From positions 51,058 to 115,057 of the forward strand of contig NZ_WNKU01000012.1 of assembly GCF_009720735.1 (NCBI RefSeq): DNA of 64,000 bases, in the 5' to 3' direction. The number at the start of each line of letters is the position of its first letter. Position 1 is the stretch's first letter. Both the position numbers and the translations under genes were made by a program. The notes beneath the pieces are model-generated. The model was not told where the DNA came from. It searched no databases and saw only the letters and a list, made by a program, of their open reading frames with translations. Positions 51,084 to 59,647 of the stretch are shown in pieces. This stretch comes from Heliobacterium mobile (GTDB lineage: Bacteria > Bacillota > Desulfitobacteriia > Heliobacteriales > Heliobacteriaceae).

Positions 51084-51345
51084 AGGTACGATTTGTAATG
51101 TAATTTCGTTATATGAATGCTATAGTTCAAGTTAAACAGACAAAAAGTGGAGATACTAATAAAGAAAATACTAACGTCAATGTGGGATCTATAGCAATAA
51201 AAGAAAAGTATTGAGGCTTCAATGATTCAAACATTCCTTCTTACACACAATGCTTCATTGATCAATCTCCAACACGTAAAAACAATAATATGCTCCGAAG
51301 TGACAAGTATTAAATACTGTCGGTTTTTGTAAAGTTCTTTACTAA
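51084..51345. other. AT-rich stretch without a clear gene
   Basis: Only a 33-codon frame at 51113-51214 (MNAIVQVKQTKSGDTNKENTNVNVGSIAIKEKY) without a ribosome binding site is visible. It is probably a remnant. Confidence 0.3.
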
Positions 51346-52060
51346 ATGTCAAAAACACTGACTGGTCTGACGCCCAATGATATTCCCCTTCGGCTTCGGA
51401 CGAAATGTGGAGAGGAAAACATGAAAACGAATAATCCGTTGCCTACAGCGTTATCTACCTTTATGTTTTGCTACGACGCAGACATTGAAGATCTCAAAAA
51501 AAGTCGTTGGAGAACGAAAGTCCATAAAACCGAATCCGATTTTTTTACTCGAAAGGAACTTGCTCGGTTAAAGCTTACGATAGCAATGCTGGATTTACGC
51601 GAACAGGCTATTCTCTTCTTTCTAGTTTCCTCGGGATGCCGGATCTCCGAATTAGCCGCATTAACCTTGGAAGATATCGACCTTGACAAACGCACCGCTT
51701 CTGTATCGAGAAAGGGAGAGCGGAAATGGATGGTCCCAATTTCCGAAGAATGTGCAGCTTTATTAGAAGAGTATCTGGACGCTCGTACCAACGATTCTCC
51801 ATCTCTTTTTTTGGATAAGCAAGGACATCGGATCACACCAGAAGGAATATACCGGATCGCCCGGAAAGTGGGGAAAAGAGCAATGCTAGTCATGCGTTTT
51901 AGTCCCCACCTCCTTCGCCGTATCTTTGTAGCGGACTTGCTGGCGCGACGTGCGGAATTGATATTTGTTGGAAAGAAGTTAGTTAAAAAAACTCCAACAA
52001 CACCGGAGCATACGCCTATACGTTGCTAATTTAGCTGAGATTCCGCTTCACGGGCGCCGT
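51346..52060 (+). pseudogene. Broken tyrosine recombinase, relative of 52231
   Basis: From about 51358 the product lines up with residues 57 onward of the 52231 recombinase (LTGLTPNDIPLRLRTKCGEE ... KSRWRTKVHK ... SSGCRISELAAL). The first arginine (GCRISE) and HxxR (PHLLRRIF) remain, but the N-terminal part is missing. The LGH histidine box is lost, and the tyrosine box is frameshifted after FVGKKLV. It cannot be catalytically active as it stands. Confidence 0.8.
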
Positions 52061-52081
52061 GAAGGTAATAATCAGAATATG

Positions 52082-52131
52082 AAGTCACACGAGACTTTTT
52101 ATCGGATCATCGTGTGGCTTTTTTTATTTTT
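52082..52131 (+). terminator. Terminator after the broken recombinase
   Basis: AAGTCACACGA (52082-52092) pairs with TCGTGTGGCTT (52110-52120) with one G-T pair, followed by TTTTTATTTTT. It insulates the recombinase operon from upstream transcription. Confidence 0.85.
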
Positions 52132-52230
52132 CCCTAAATAATAAATGAAAATTGTATTAGCTTACCCTACAAACGGAAAAAATATTAACACAACTTACAT
52201 ACTTAAAAATCACATAGGGAGGCCATTTCC

Positions 52231-53121
52231 ATGATAGACACACCATGGTGCATCAATCACTCAAAAGTTCTTCCGCAGACGCAAGCAGCTGCCAATGAAT
52301 ATCTGCAATCCTTACAAGTTTCTAAACGCTCGGAAGCCACGATCAAAAAGTACCGCTCCATCTTACAACGATTCTTCATCGAATGCCCTAAAGAACTGAC
52401 TGACTTAACCCCGGAGGATATTCTTTTGTGGCTGCGTACGACCTACGGGGAAAAAAAAGAACGGACCATGGAGCTCGTCATCACCGTCTTATCCAACTTC
52501 TTTACCTTTTGCCTGGAAGAGGAGTATGTACATAAAGTGTTGGTCAAAAGCCGTTGGCGGCCCAAAATCCCCAAATCTCTGCCTAAGTTTTTAAACCGGA
52601 ACGAACTCGCCCGGGTCAAATTTCAGGCGGATTTGCTACCTCTTCGAGAACGTGTTCTCGTTGCCTTCCTGCTAACGTCGGGGTGCCGAAGATCTGAAGC
52701 AGCAGGGATAAACCTTGAGGATGTCGATCTGAAAAGCCAAACGGCGATCGTCTTGGGAAAAGGCAAACGAATCCGTAAAGTCCACTTTTCCATTGAATGT
52801 GCCCTACTCTTAAAACAATATCTAACGGAACGGACGGCGGATTCTCCGGCCTTGTTTCTTGATAAAAACGGCCAACGCGTAAAACCGGGCGGGATCTACC
52901 GGCTGACTCGCAAAGTGGGCAAGAAGGCCGGGCTACTTGCTCGGTTTAGCCCCCATGTATGCCGCCATACCTTTGCCACGAATCTTCTCTCTCGCGGGGC
53001 AGAACTGGAATTCATCGGTGACGAACTGGGGCACCGAGACTTAAACACGACGCGCACCTACGCCCGCACCTTATCGGAACAAATCATCCGTGCCTACAAA
53101 AGCAAAATGGGGAATGTCTAA
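52231..53121 (+). CDS. Tyrosine recombinase, type A of the first pair
   Basis: A 296-residue phage-integrase-family recombinase. The N-terminal SAM-like core-binding domain is residues 17-105. All catalytic residues are present: Arg153 (SGCRRSE), Lys177 (GKGKR), His242 and Arg245 (PHVCRHTF), His268 (ELGHRD) and Tyr277 (NTTRTYA). GGGAGG lies before the ATG. It overlaps the next gene by one base (TAATG). Its closest relatives in the window are 53977 and the broken 51346 copy. It is expected to cut and rejoin DNA at specific sites as part of a tetramer, possibly with the second gene of the pair. Confidence 0.93.
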   Translation: MIDTPWCINHSKVLPQTQAAANEYLQSLQVSKRSEATIKKYRSILQRFFIECPKELTDLTPEDILLWLRTTYGEKKERTMELVITVLSNFFTFCLEEEYVHKVLVKSRWRPKIPKSLPKFLNRNELARVKFQADLLPLRERVLVAFLLTSGCRRSEAAGINLEDVDLKSQTAIVLGKGKRIRKVHFSIECALLLKQYLTERTADSPALFLDKNGQRVKPGGIYRLTRKVGKKAGLLARFSPHVCRHTFATNLLSRGAELEFIGDELGHRDLNTTRTYARTLSEQIIRAYKSKMGNV

Positions 53122-53963
53122 TGAAAAAAACACAAGAAACCATCAGGCACTTTATGGTCGATAATGCTGCACGCTTCTCGAAAGAAACCGTCCGGAGCTA
53201 TCAACTCAGCTTACGTCAATTTTTTGAGTTCTGTGTGAAAGAGTATGACGAAGTGGTCGCGCAAGATATCCGGCGATGGCTCAGCTCATTGGGCGCGTCG
53301 GGGTTAAAACCTCGTTCCATTTGCGTGAAGCTGGCCTGTTTAAAATCGTTTTACAAGTATTGCTTGGAAGAAAACCAGATCGTGAAAAATCCCACCGCTC
53401 GGATTCAACGGCCGCGCCTGGACGATTCTCTGCCAAAGTATTTGGAGAAGGCCGACTTAGCCAAACTCTTTGAACAATCTCGCCATGACCCTAGAGACCG
53501 GGCTATCATCGAAACCTTATACGTTACCGGCGTTCGCATCAGTGAGCTCCTAAACATTCGCCTGGAAGATATCAAATGGGATACCCGGCAAATCTGGATT
53601 AAAAAAGGCAAAGGCAACCGGGAACGGTTTGTGTTAATGACAACGGAGTGCGCGGAGCGATTAAAGACCTACCTAAAGACCCGAGGCATTGACAGCCCCT
53701 ATCTTTTTGCCAACCAGCGAAAAGGAAAGCTCAGCCGGGTCTGGGTGGAACACCGGTTTCGAATCTACTCGAAGCAGCTTAGCTTAAATATCCCCGTCAC
53801 GCCCCATACCCTCCGGCACACCTTTGCCGCCCATTTGATCCAAAAGGGAATGCCGCAGACCTTTATCCAAGAGTTGCTGGGCCATGAAAACGTCAACAGC
53901 ACGCGCATTTATACCCGGTTAAGTGATGCGGCCCGGAAAAAGCAATACGACAGCTATCAATAG
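53121..53963 (+). CDS. Tyrosine recombinase, type B of the first pair
   Basis: A 280-residue XerC/XerD-like recombinase. The core-binding domain is residues 1-90. The catalytic set is Arg139 (TGVRISEL), Lys164 (GKGNRER), His229 and Arg232 (PHTLRHTF), His255 (LLGHEN) and Tyr264 (STRIYT). It is translationally coupled to 52231 through TAATG. It is more similar to 54866 than to its own neighbour 52231, so the two pairs arose by duplication of a two-gene unit. The partners may form a mixed tetramer, as XerC and XerD do; this is inference. Confidence 0.93.
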   Translation: MKKTQETIRHFMVDNAARFSKETVRSYQLSLRQFFEFCVKEYDEVVAQDIRRWLSSLGASGLKPRSICVKLACLKSFYKYCLEENQIVKNPTARIQRPRLDDSLPKYLEKADLAKLFEQSRHDPRDRAIIETLYVTGVRISELLNIRLEDIKWDTRQIWIKKGKGNRERFVLMTTECAERLKTYLKTRGIDSPYLFANQRKGKLSRVWVEHRFRIYSKQLSLNIPVTPHTLRHTFAAHLIQKGMPQTFIQELLGHENVNSTRIYTRLSDAARKKQYDSYQ

Positions 53964-53976
53964 GGAGGGAAATCCC

Positions 53977-54861
53977 GTGACCATACATGAATGGGAGATT
54001 CACCACGAAGCCATCCATCCAACGAACCGGGAGGCAGTCAACCAATTTCTCCTTACGAAATACCTCGCCAATCGTTCCCTTTTAACTTTGGACCATTACC
54101 GTCGCCATCTCCAAAAATTTCTGATTGATTGTCCCAAACTTCTCGTAGAGATCACCGCCGACGATGTGATTGGCTGGATTCAGATACACTATGGAGATAA
54201 AAAAGAAACCACCCGGAATAACCGCCTGACTGTCTTAACAAGTTTCTTTGCTTTCTGCGCCGACGAGGGATACATTCAGCATGTGCCGGTTAAACCCTGG
54301 TGGCGAGCCAAACTGCCGAAGCCGGTTCCCCGGTATTTGGACGAGACGGAACTGGCCAAAGTGCGCTTGGCGGCAGAAACCTTGTGGCTTCGTAACCGGC
54401 TCATCATCGAGTTCTTTCTCTCCTCCGGCGTTCGCATTTTTGAATTGGTTAATCTCCGTAACGATGACGTCGATGTGGCGCAGCGTACGGCGCGGATTAT
54501 CGGCAAAGGCAAGAAATTCCGGTGGGTTCACTTTTCGGAAACATGTGCGCTGTTGCTTGAGGCATACCGGAACATCCGACCCCAAGGGGACCCAGAGTTG
54601 TTTCTCAATGCCACGGGCAAAAAACTGACGACGCGAGGGGTGCATTATATTGTGTCTGATCTTGGCAAGCAGGCCGGGCTCACCCGCAATCTCAGTCCCC
54701 ACGCCTTGCGGCATAGTTTTGCCACACAACTGTTAAACAAAGGGGCCGATTTGGGGTTTATCTCCGAGGAACTCGGCCATGGTAATCTCAATACCACCCG
54801 CATTTACGCTAACTTGCCCAAAGAAGAGTTGGCGGCCATGTATGACCGGTATATGGGGTGA
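53977..54861 (+). CDS. Tyrosine recombinase, type A of the second pair
   Basis: About 294 residues with GTG at 53977, preceded by GGGAGGGA at the right distance. An earlier ATG at 53923 would overlap the upstream gene by 41 bp and add non-conserved residues. The catalytic residues fall at the same positions as in 52231: Arg153 (SGVRIFE), Lys177 (GKGKK), His242 and Arg245 (PHALRHSF), His268 (ELGHGN) and Tyr277 (NTTRIYA). The gene is a diverged paralogue of 52231, and the pair is likely co-transcribed with the first pair. Confidence 0.92.
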   Translation: MTIHEWEIHHEAIHPTNREAVNQFLLTKYLANRSLLTLDHYRRHLQKFLIDCPKLLVEITADDVIGWIQIHYGDKKETTRNNRLTVLTSFFAFCADEGYIQHVPVKPWWRAKLPKPVPRYLDETELAKVRLAAETLWLRNRLIIEFFLSSGVRIFELVNLRNDDVDVAQRTARIIGKGKKFRWVHFSETCALLLEAYRNIRPQGDPELFLNATGKKLTTRGVHYIVSDLGKQAGLTRNLSPHALRHSFATQLLNKGADLGFISEELGHGNLNTTRIYANLPKEELAAMYDRYMG

Positions 54862-54865
54862 TGCC

Positions 54866-55693
54866 ATGACGACGACTATTTTGGAACAATACTTTTCCGA
54901 TCATGCCGTCCGGTTTTCCCCTTTGACGCACGTATCCTACCGAAACAGCCTATACCAATTTTTCGCTTTTACGCCCAAATCCGTGGATGCGGTGACGGCC
55001 CAAGACATCCGCGAATGGATGCTTGAGTTGACGCGCCAGGGATATACCCCTAAAACGCTGCAGAAAAAGTTAGTTACCTTGCGTTCGTTTTACCGATACT
55101 GTGTAACGGAAGGGTGGACGAAACGCAATCCCACCCAGTCGATACCGCTACCTAAGTGTACCGAAAAGGAATGTTATTACCTCGATCGAGAGGCCCTGGA
55201 CAGGCTCCGCCAGATCAGCGAAGGCCGGCTGCGCGATCGAGCAATCATCGAAACCTTCTATACCACCGGGGTGCGTTTAAACGAATTGGCCCATATCCAG
55301 ATTCACGATATCGACTTTCCAAAACGGCAAATTCGCATATGGGGAAAGGGAAAGAAAGAGCGCATCGTTTTTTTTACCCGTCCTTGTGCAGAACTCCTCA
55401 AAACATATCTATCCACTCGTACCGATACGCTGCCTTATTTGTTTGTCAGCACTCGGGGAAGCCGCATTAAATCTCGATCCATCGGATATTTGTTTCAAAA
55501 GTATGCCCGCCTGCTGGGCTTTCCCGTAAGCCCTCATACCTTGCGGCATACCTTTGCCGCCCACTTGGCGGAGCGCGGTACGCCCCTGGCCTGCATTCAA
55601 GACCTCCTGGGGCATGATGACATGGAAAATACGCGCTTTTACGCTCGGCTGTTTGCCCAGGCGCGCAAGGAAAAATACGACCAGTTCTCGTAA
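54866..55693 (+). CDS. Tyrosine recombinase, type B of the second pair
   Basis: About 275 residues with ATG at 54866, four bases after the stop codon of 53977. The catalytic set is complete: Arg137 (TGVRLNE), Lys161 (GKGKKER), His224 and Arg227 (PHTLRHTF), His250 (LLGHDD) and Tyr259 (NTRFYA). It is a paralogue of 53121. A terminator follows within 70 bp and closes the four-gene recombinase operon, directly before the silent S-layer cassette. Confidence 0.92.
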   Translation: MTTTILEQYFSDHAVRFSPLTHVSYRNSLYQFFAFTPKSVDAVTAQDIREWMLELTRQGYTPKTLQKKLVTLRSFYRYCVTEGWTKRNPTQSIPLPKCTEKECYYLDREALDRLRQISEGRLRDRAIIETFYTTGVRLNELAHIQIHDIDFPKRQIRIWGKGKKERIVFFTRPCAELLKTYLSTRTDTLPYLFVSTRGSRIKSRSIGYLFQKYARLLGFPVSPHTLRHTFAAHLAERGTPLACIQDLLGHDDMENTRFYARLFAQARKEKYDQFS

Positions 55694-55761
55694 TTCCGTT
55701 CTCCACTGATAAGGAAGAACTGCGCAGAATGCTGTATTATGCAAACTAGATAAAAAGGCAA

Positions 55762-55803
55762 AAAACCCGGCAGCCCTTATCCAGCAAGGCCTGCGGGGTT
55801 TTG
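55762..55803 (+). terminator. Terminator between the recombinase operon and the silent cassette
   Basis: AAAACCCGGCAG and CTGCGGGGTTTT pair with one internal G-G mismatch and are followed by GCATTTTCC. It ends only ~25 bp before the cassette homology begins, so recombinase transcripts should not enter the cassette. Confidence 0.85.
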
Positions 55804-58800
55804 CATTTTCCGTATATTGGAACCAGAACGTCGATTAACGCTATTGCGGATGTTACCGTCGACAAGGGAACGACCGCCGACAAGCTTGGCTTGCCCGCTA
55901 AAGTGACCGTTTCCACAAGTGATAACAAGACCGCACAAGTGGCTGTCACTTGGGACACCACCGGTTACGATGGAACCAAAGCGGGCACCTATACGCTCAG
56001 CGGTGCGCTTACCATGCCGGAAGGCATCACAAATCCTCAAAACCTGAAGGCTTCGGTAAAAGTTATTGTTAAAGAAGCCGCTGCCCAAGGACTGCAGGTT
56101 AACTCTGTAAGCGCAGTTAACCTTAAAGAGGTAAGTGTCGTATTTAACCAAACCGTTGAAAAAACTTCTGCAGAAAAAGTTTCCAACTACACAATTAGTG
56201 GAATTGGAATCTCTAAAGCTGTTTTGAGTGATGACGGGAAAACTGTAACGTTAACAGTCAGCGGTAACATGACTAACAACCAGTCATACAATTTGTCCGT
56301 TAACTACGTTAAGGATTCAACCGGAGCAAATACAATTTCGTCTACTACGAAATCGTTTGTAGCTTCGGATGTAAATTTCCCAACGTTAGTAAGTGCAGTA
56401 GCTACTTCAAGTAAGACTATTAAACTTACTTTTAGTGAACCATTAGGAACTGCCCCCATTCCTGCTTCGCTATTGATCGATAACGTTACTTCTAACGCTG
56501 CAAACCTATTTGGTACTTACACCGTTACTGCAGGGGTTGTCGGTGATAAAGAATTTACCTATACAACAAGCAAACCCATCCCTGTAGGCGAACATACCAT
56601 TGTTGTTAACAGTGATGGTACTGCAAAAGATTATGCCGGACTTGCGGTTCCGACAACCTCACAAAAAATTAATGTAGCTGCGGATACTACTGCTCCATTA
56701 GCACAATCTGCCTCAGCTATAAGCCAAACGGAAGCTAACATTATCTTTAATAAAGAAGTGTTAGAAGGCTCCGTGACCGCTGTTCAAACAAACTTCCTCT
56801 GGAATAACACTGGGTCTTTAACTGGCGGTCTTGCTGCTACCACTGTTACAAAAGTTGATCCCACCACCTATAAAGTCACATTTAGTGGTGCGAATGCAAT
56901 GGCAGCTGGTAATGATTATATTGTAGTCCCCGCGGGAATTACCGACTTAGCTGGTAACCCAGTCGCATCCAAGGCTGTACCAATTACTGTTGTGGCAGAT
57001 GCTGCTCCCGTAGTGAATACGGTATCAACTACGTCCGGTGTTATAGCTATTTCCTTCAACAAAGCTATGGACACTAATACAGCTACCACCAGCGGAAACT
57101 ACGTTTTGAAAGACAGTGCCAATAACACAATTTCTTTAGCAGGTGCCGTACTGTCTTATGACTCAACAAACAAACAAGTAAACATTACTGGCCTTACTCT
57201 TACTGATACTTCCTATACTATTACAATGACTGGTATCAAGGATAATATTGGTAACGTCATGGCAACAACAACAAAACCTTTTACGAACACACCCAACGTT
57301 GCACCTTCTCGAATTGATGCAGCACGGTTACTTATAAGTGCTGATGGAGCCGGTAAAGACGTTGTTTACCTCCCGTTTGATACCCCCGTCGCTACTACAG
57401 GGGTATACTCAGCTCTTAACGCTGCAAAGTGGACTGTAGGCGGTGCAGCTCTAACAACAACATATCCATTAGCGACCATTGACATTAACCCAGCCGATTC
57501 CAAAGAAGTTCGAATCCATCTGAATGCTGCTATGACCGTCGCCGGTGGCGATGATACTTTTAGTGTAAGTAATATTGCAAGTTCTTACGGTACAATTCAA
57601 ACAGCAGCACAAAACTACAGCGATATTACCGCTGGTCAAGCTGCCTTAGATATTGCTACCGGTGGAGCAACAAGTATTAAATTATTAGATAATAAAACCA
57701 TTGAGTTAAAACTCAATCGAAAACTGTCTGGCTTAAGTGGTTATGATTTTGCGGTGAAGAGCAGTATTGACGGATACACCGCTGATATTACAACTGGATC
57801 TACAGCAAACCCCATTGCATCTGCAACCTATGCAAACACTACCACTGGTTCAACGATCACCTTTGTAATGACCAATGCTCTCGATACAACAAAATCTTAT
57901 CGCGTAGCTACTAAAGCTTCTGTTACAGGCACACTGGACCTCGACGGTCTCGCATTGGCTACAGGTAAAACATATGGAACCAGTGCAACCTTATCATTTG
58001 CATCAAAGATTACTGGTGCGTATCAATTGGATACACGCTATGTAGTTGTTAAAATGGATCAACCTGTAAGTACTTTGGTTTCTAAAGATGACTTTATCGT
58101 AAAAGTAGATGGAACAGCCATTGCAGTTCAAGGCGCCGTCGATGGAACTACAGCCGGTGCGCCAAGAAAAGCTAATGAAATCGTTCTAGATATGGGCGCC
58201 GGTAAAGTTCCTGTAACGTCGACCGTAACTGTATCGACTGTTTCTTCGGACTTTATTCAGACTGAGTCTGCTAACGGTCAAAAGATTACTCCTATAGCTG
58301 CAACGAGTGCTATTACCGCTACTAACTTCATAGCTAATTCTTTAACACTAGTTAACTTAACAACAGGCACATCCGGTACCGAAGAGATTGGTGACAGCAT
58401 CACTATTAAGTTTAATAAAGCTGTAGATCCTACTTCGGTTGGTTATGCAGCAGTTAACAAACAAGGCGATGGGTCATACAAGCGTACAGACGCAAGCTTG
58501 GTATTTGCGGCTGTTGGTGGTGCAGGAACAGACGATACCGTTACCATTACAATGAACACCAAAAATATCGGTGTGATTAACGTAAGTGATGTCACCGGTG
58601 ATTGCCTCACTGGCGGTACTGTAACTGCAGATGCCGTATTGGGCGCAGATGGAAAGAGCTTAACACTTACATTTACTGGACTAGGTACTTCTGGTTTTGC
58701 GAATGCTAATTACGTAAAATCAACATTAGATATTACGCCTGCAGTTTCTGATATCACTAGTACCGAGAATGATGCCTTGAATAGCAGTGTATCCGCAGCA

Positions 58801-58818
58801 ACAACAACTAAATTCTAA
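55801..58818 (+). CDS. Silent S-layer cassette without start, signal peptide or ribosome binding site
   Basis: A long open frame of ~1,000 codons. The nominal first codon (TTG at 55801) lies in the T-run of a terminator with no ribosome binding site, and no signal peptide is encoded. Homology to the complete gene starts at 55827 (TSINAIADVTVDKGTTADKLGLPAKVTVSTSDNKTAQVAVTWD), in the same codon phase as position 46339. After the Big_4 domain (about residues 9-95) the Ig-like repeats differ almost completely from those of the complete gene and are AT-rich in the same way. The frame is free of stop codons over 3 kb, which argues that it is kept under selection, as expected for a donor or alternative cassette. 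Confidence 0.85.
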   Translation: MHFPYIGTRTSINAIADVTVDKGTTADKLGLPAKVTVSTSDNKTAQVAVTWDTTGYDGTKAGTYTLSGALTMPEGITNPQNLKASVKVIVKEAAAQGLQVNSVSAVNLKEVSVVFNQTVEKTSAEKVSNYTISGIGISKAVLSDDGKTVTLTVSGNMTNNQSYNLSVNYVKDSTGANTISSTTKSFVASDVNFPTLVSAVATSSKTIKLTFSEPLGTAPIPASLLIDNVTSNAANLFGTYTVTAGVVGDKEFTYTTSKPIPVGEHTIVVNSDGTAKDYAGLAVPTTSQKINVAADTTAPLAQSASAISQTEANIIFNKEVLEGSVTAVQTNFLWNNTGSLTGGLAATTVTKVDPTTYKVTFSGANAMAAGNDYIVVPAGITDLAGNPVASKAVPITVVADAAPVVNTVSTTSGVIAISFNKAMDTNTATTSGNYVLKDSANNTISLAGAVLSYDSTNKQVNITGLTLTDTSYTITMTGIKDNIGNVMATTTKPFTNTPNVAPSRIDAARLLISADGAGKDVVYLPFDTPVATTGVYSALNAAKWTVGGAALTTTYPLATIDINPADSKEVRIHLNAAMTVAGGDDTFSVSNIASSYGTIQTAAQNYSDITAGQAALDIATGGATSIKLLDNKTIELKLNRKLSGLSGYDFAVKSSIDGYTADITTGSTANPIASATYANTTTGSTITFVMTNALDTTKSYRVATKASVTGTLDLDGLALATGKTYGTSATLSFASKITGAYQLDTRYVVVKMDQPVSTLVSKDDFIVKVDGTAIAVQGAVDGTTAGAPRKANEIVLDMGAGKVPVTSTVTVSTVSSDFIQTESANGQKITPIAATSAITATNFIANSLTLVNLTTGTSGTEEIGDSITIKFNKAVDPTSVGYAAVNKQGDGSYKRTDASLVFAAVGGAGTDDTVTITMNTKNIGVINVSDVTGDCLTGGTVTADAVLGADGKSLTLTFTGLGTSGFANANYVKSTLDITPAVSDITSTENDALNSSVSAATTTKF
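55827..56088 (+). repeat. 5' homology block, copy in the silent cassette
   Basis: Direct-orientation counterpart of 46339-46600. The distance between the two copies is 9,488 bp. Recombination between them would join the signal-bearing N-terminus of the complete gene in frame to this cassette. Confidence 0.9.
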
Positions 58819-58825
58819 ATAAGTC

Positions 58826-58855
58826 AAGACCGGAGGGAATCCTCCGGTCTTTCAT
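58826..58855 (+). terminator. Terminator after the silent cassette
   Basis: AAGACCGGAGG (58826-58836) pairs perfectly with CCTCCGGTCTT (58841-58851) around GAAT, then TCATT. A retained terminator suits a cassette that is sometimes transcribed. Confidence 0.88.
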
Positions 58856-58907
58856 TATGTTGTTAGAAGGATTCAACATAACGGCTAAGCTATGTAGTTA
58901 GCCAACC

Positions 58908-58976
58908 TGTCCCCTTCAAAAAGTCCATCCAAGACAATTTTACTTAAAACCGATACCTTTAAATGGGCAAAATAGC
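58908..58976 (+). repeat. 70-bp direct repeat, left copy
   Basis: CTGTCCCCTTCAAAAGTCC and the following sequence recur at 60241-60310 with one A indel. The two copies frame the 3' homology block and the 59648 gene. Confidence 0.9.
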
Positions 58977-59063
58977 GTAAGCGCTTAATCTACCGGTGCA
59001 TGGTCAGTTAGCCGAAACCATGAGAGAATATCTCCATCATAAGCAGTGAATGGATGTATCGCC

Positions 59064-59295
59064 GTGACCCGGCAAGAACAACAGGCCATCGTGGCTGAAT
59101 AGGGCCAGTGGCATGAGAGCAAAAGCCTGGTGCGAAGAAAAGGGCATTGATTATCGGAAGTATGTGATATGGGCCACCAAACAAAACAAAGAAGCGAATC
59201 GCGAACCGCAGCAGTGGACCGATGTGACATTGGTGAAAGAAGGCCTCGGTCGCAGTGAAATCCGGATTCAATGAGGGAAATGGAGCGGCTTGTAG
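59064..59295 (+). pseudogene. IS66-family tnpA accessory gene, decayed copy 2
   Basis: It begins GTG ACC CGG CAA GAA CAA CAG and is frameshifted after IVAE by loss of two bases compared with copy 1. Then RASGMRAKAWCEEKGIDYRKYVIWATKQNKEANREPQQWTDVTLVKEGLGRSEIRIQ follows, with a stop before GKW. It is decayed independently from copy 1. Confidence 0.75.
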
Positions 59296-59589
59296 AAACC
59301 AGAATCTGTCTCTCGCTACTGGCAGATGTAATTACAGCCTCAATGGGATTGTGGTCGCTCATGACTATTTTGAGGGAATAGCGCTGTTTCGCCCTCAAAG
59401 CCCTCTTCAGTTAGCTCTACCGATCATAGGTTTCGATGGACTTCCTCATTCGGTATCCTAAGAAGCTCAAAGATAGTCCGTTCTTCCTCCTCAAACTTTT
59501 TTCGCAAGGGTTTCTAAGAACAAATCATTAGAGGTCAAACCGACCTCAATCATGACAAACGCTGGCTAGCCCCTTTTTCGGTCTCGGTA

Positions 59590-59627
59590 TGTCAAGACCG
59601 GCGGAAAGGCGGTTTTCCGGCGTATTT
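59590..59627 (+). terminator. Terminator-like hairpin in the 59648 leader
   Basis: CGGAAA and TTTTCCG with flanking CCGG/CCGG-type pairing are followed by GCGTATTTTTT, only ~20 bp before the start codon. It could end upstream transcripts or act as an attenuator. The equivalent in copy 1 is weaker. Confidence 0.45.
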
Positions 59628-59647
59628 TTTGAGGAGGAGATAGAACC

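Noticed and set aside
59500..59640. Riboswitch in the leader of the 59648 gene
   Set aside because: A terminator-like hairpin exists, but no conserved ligand-binding core could be recognised.
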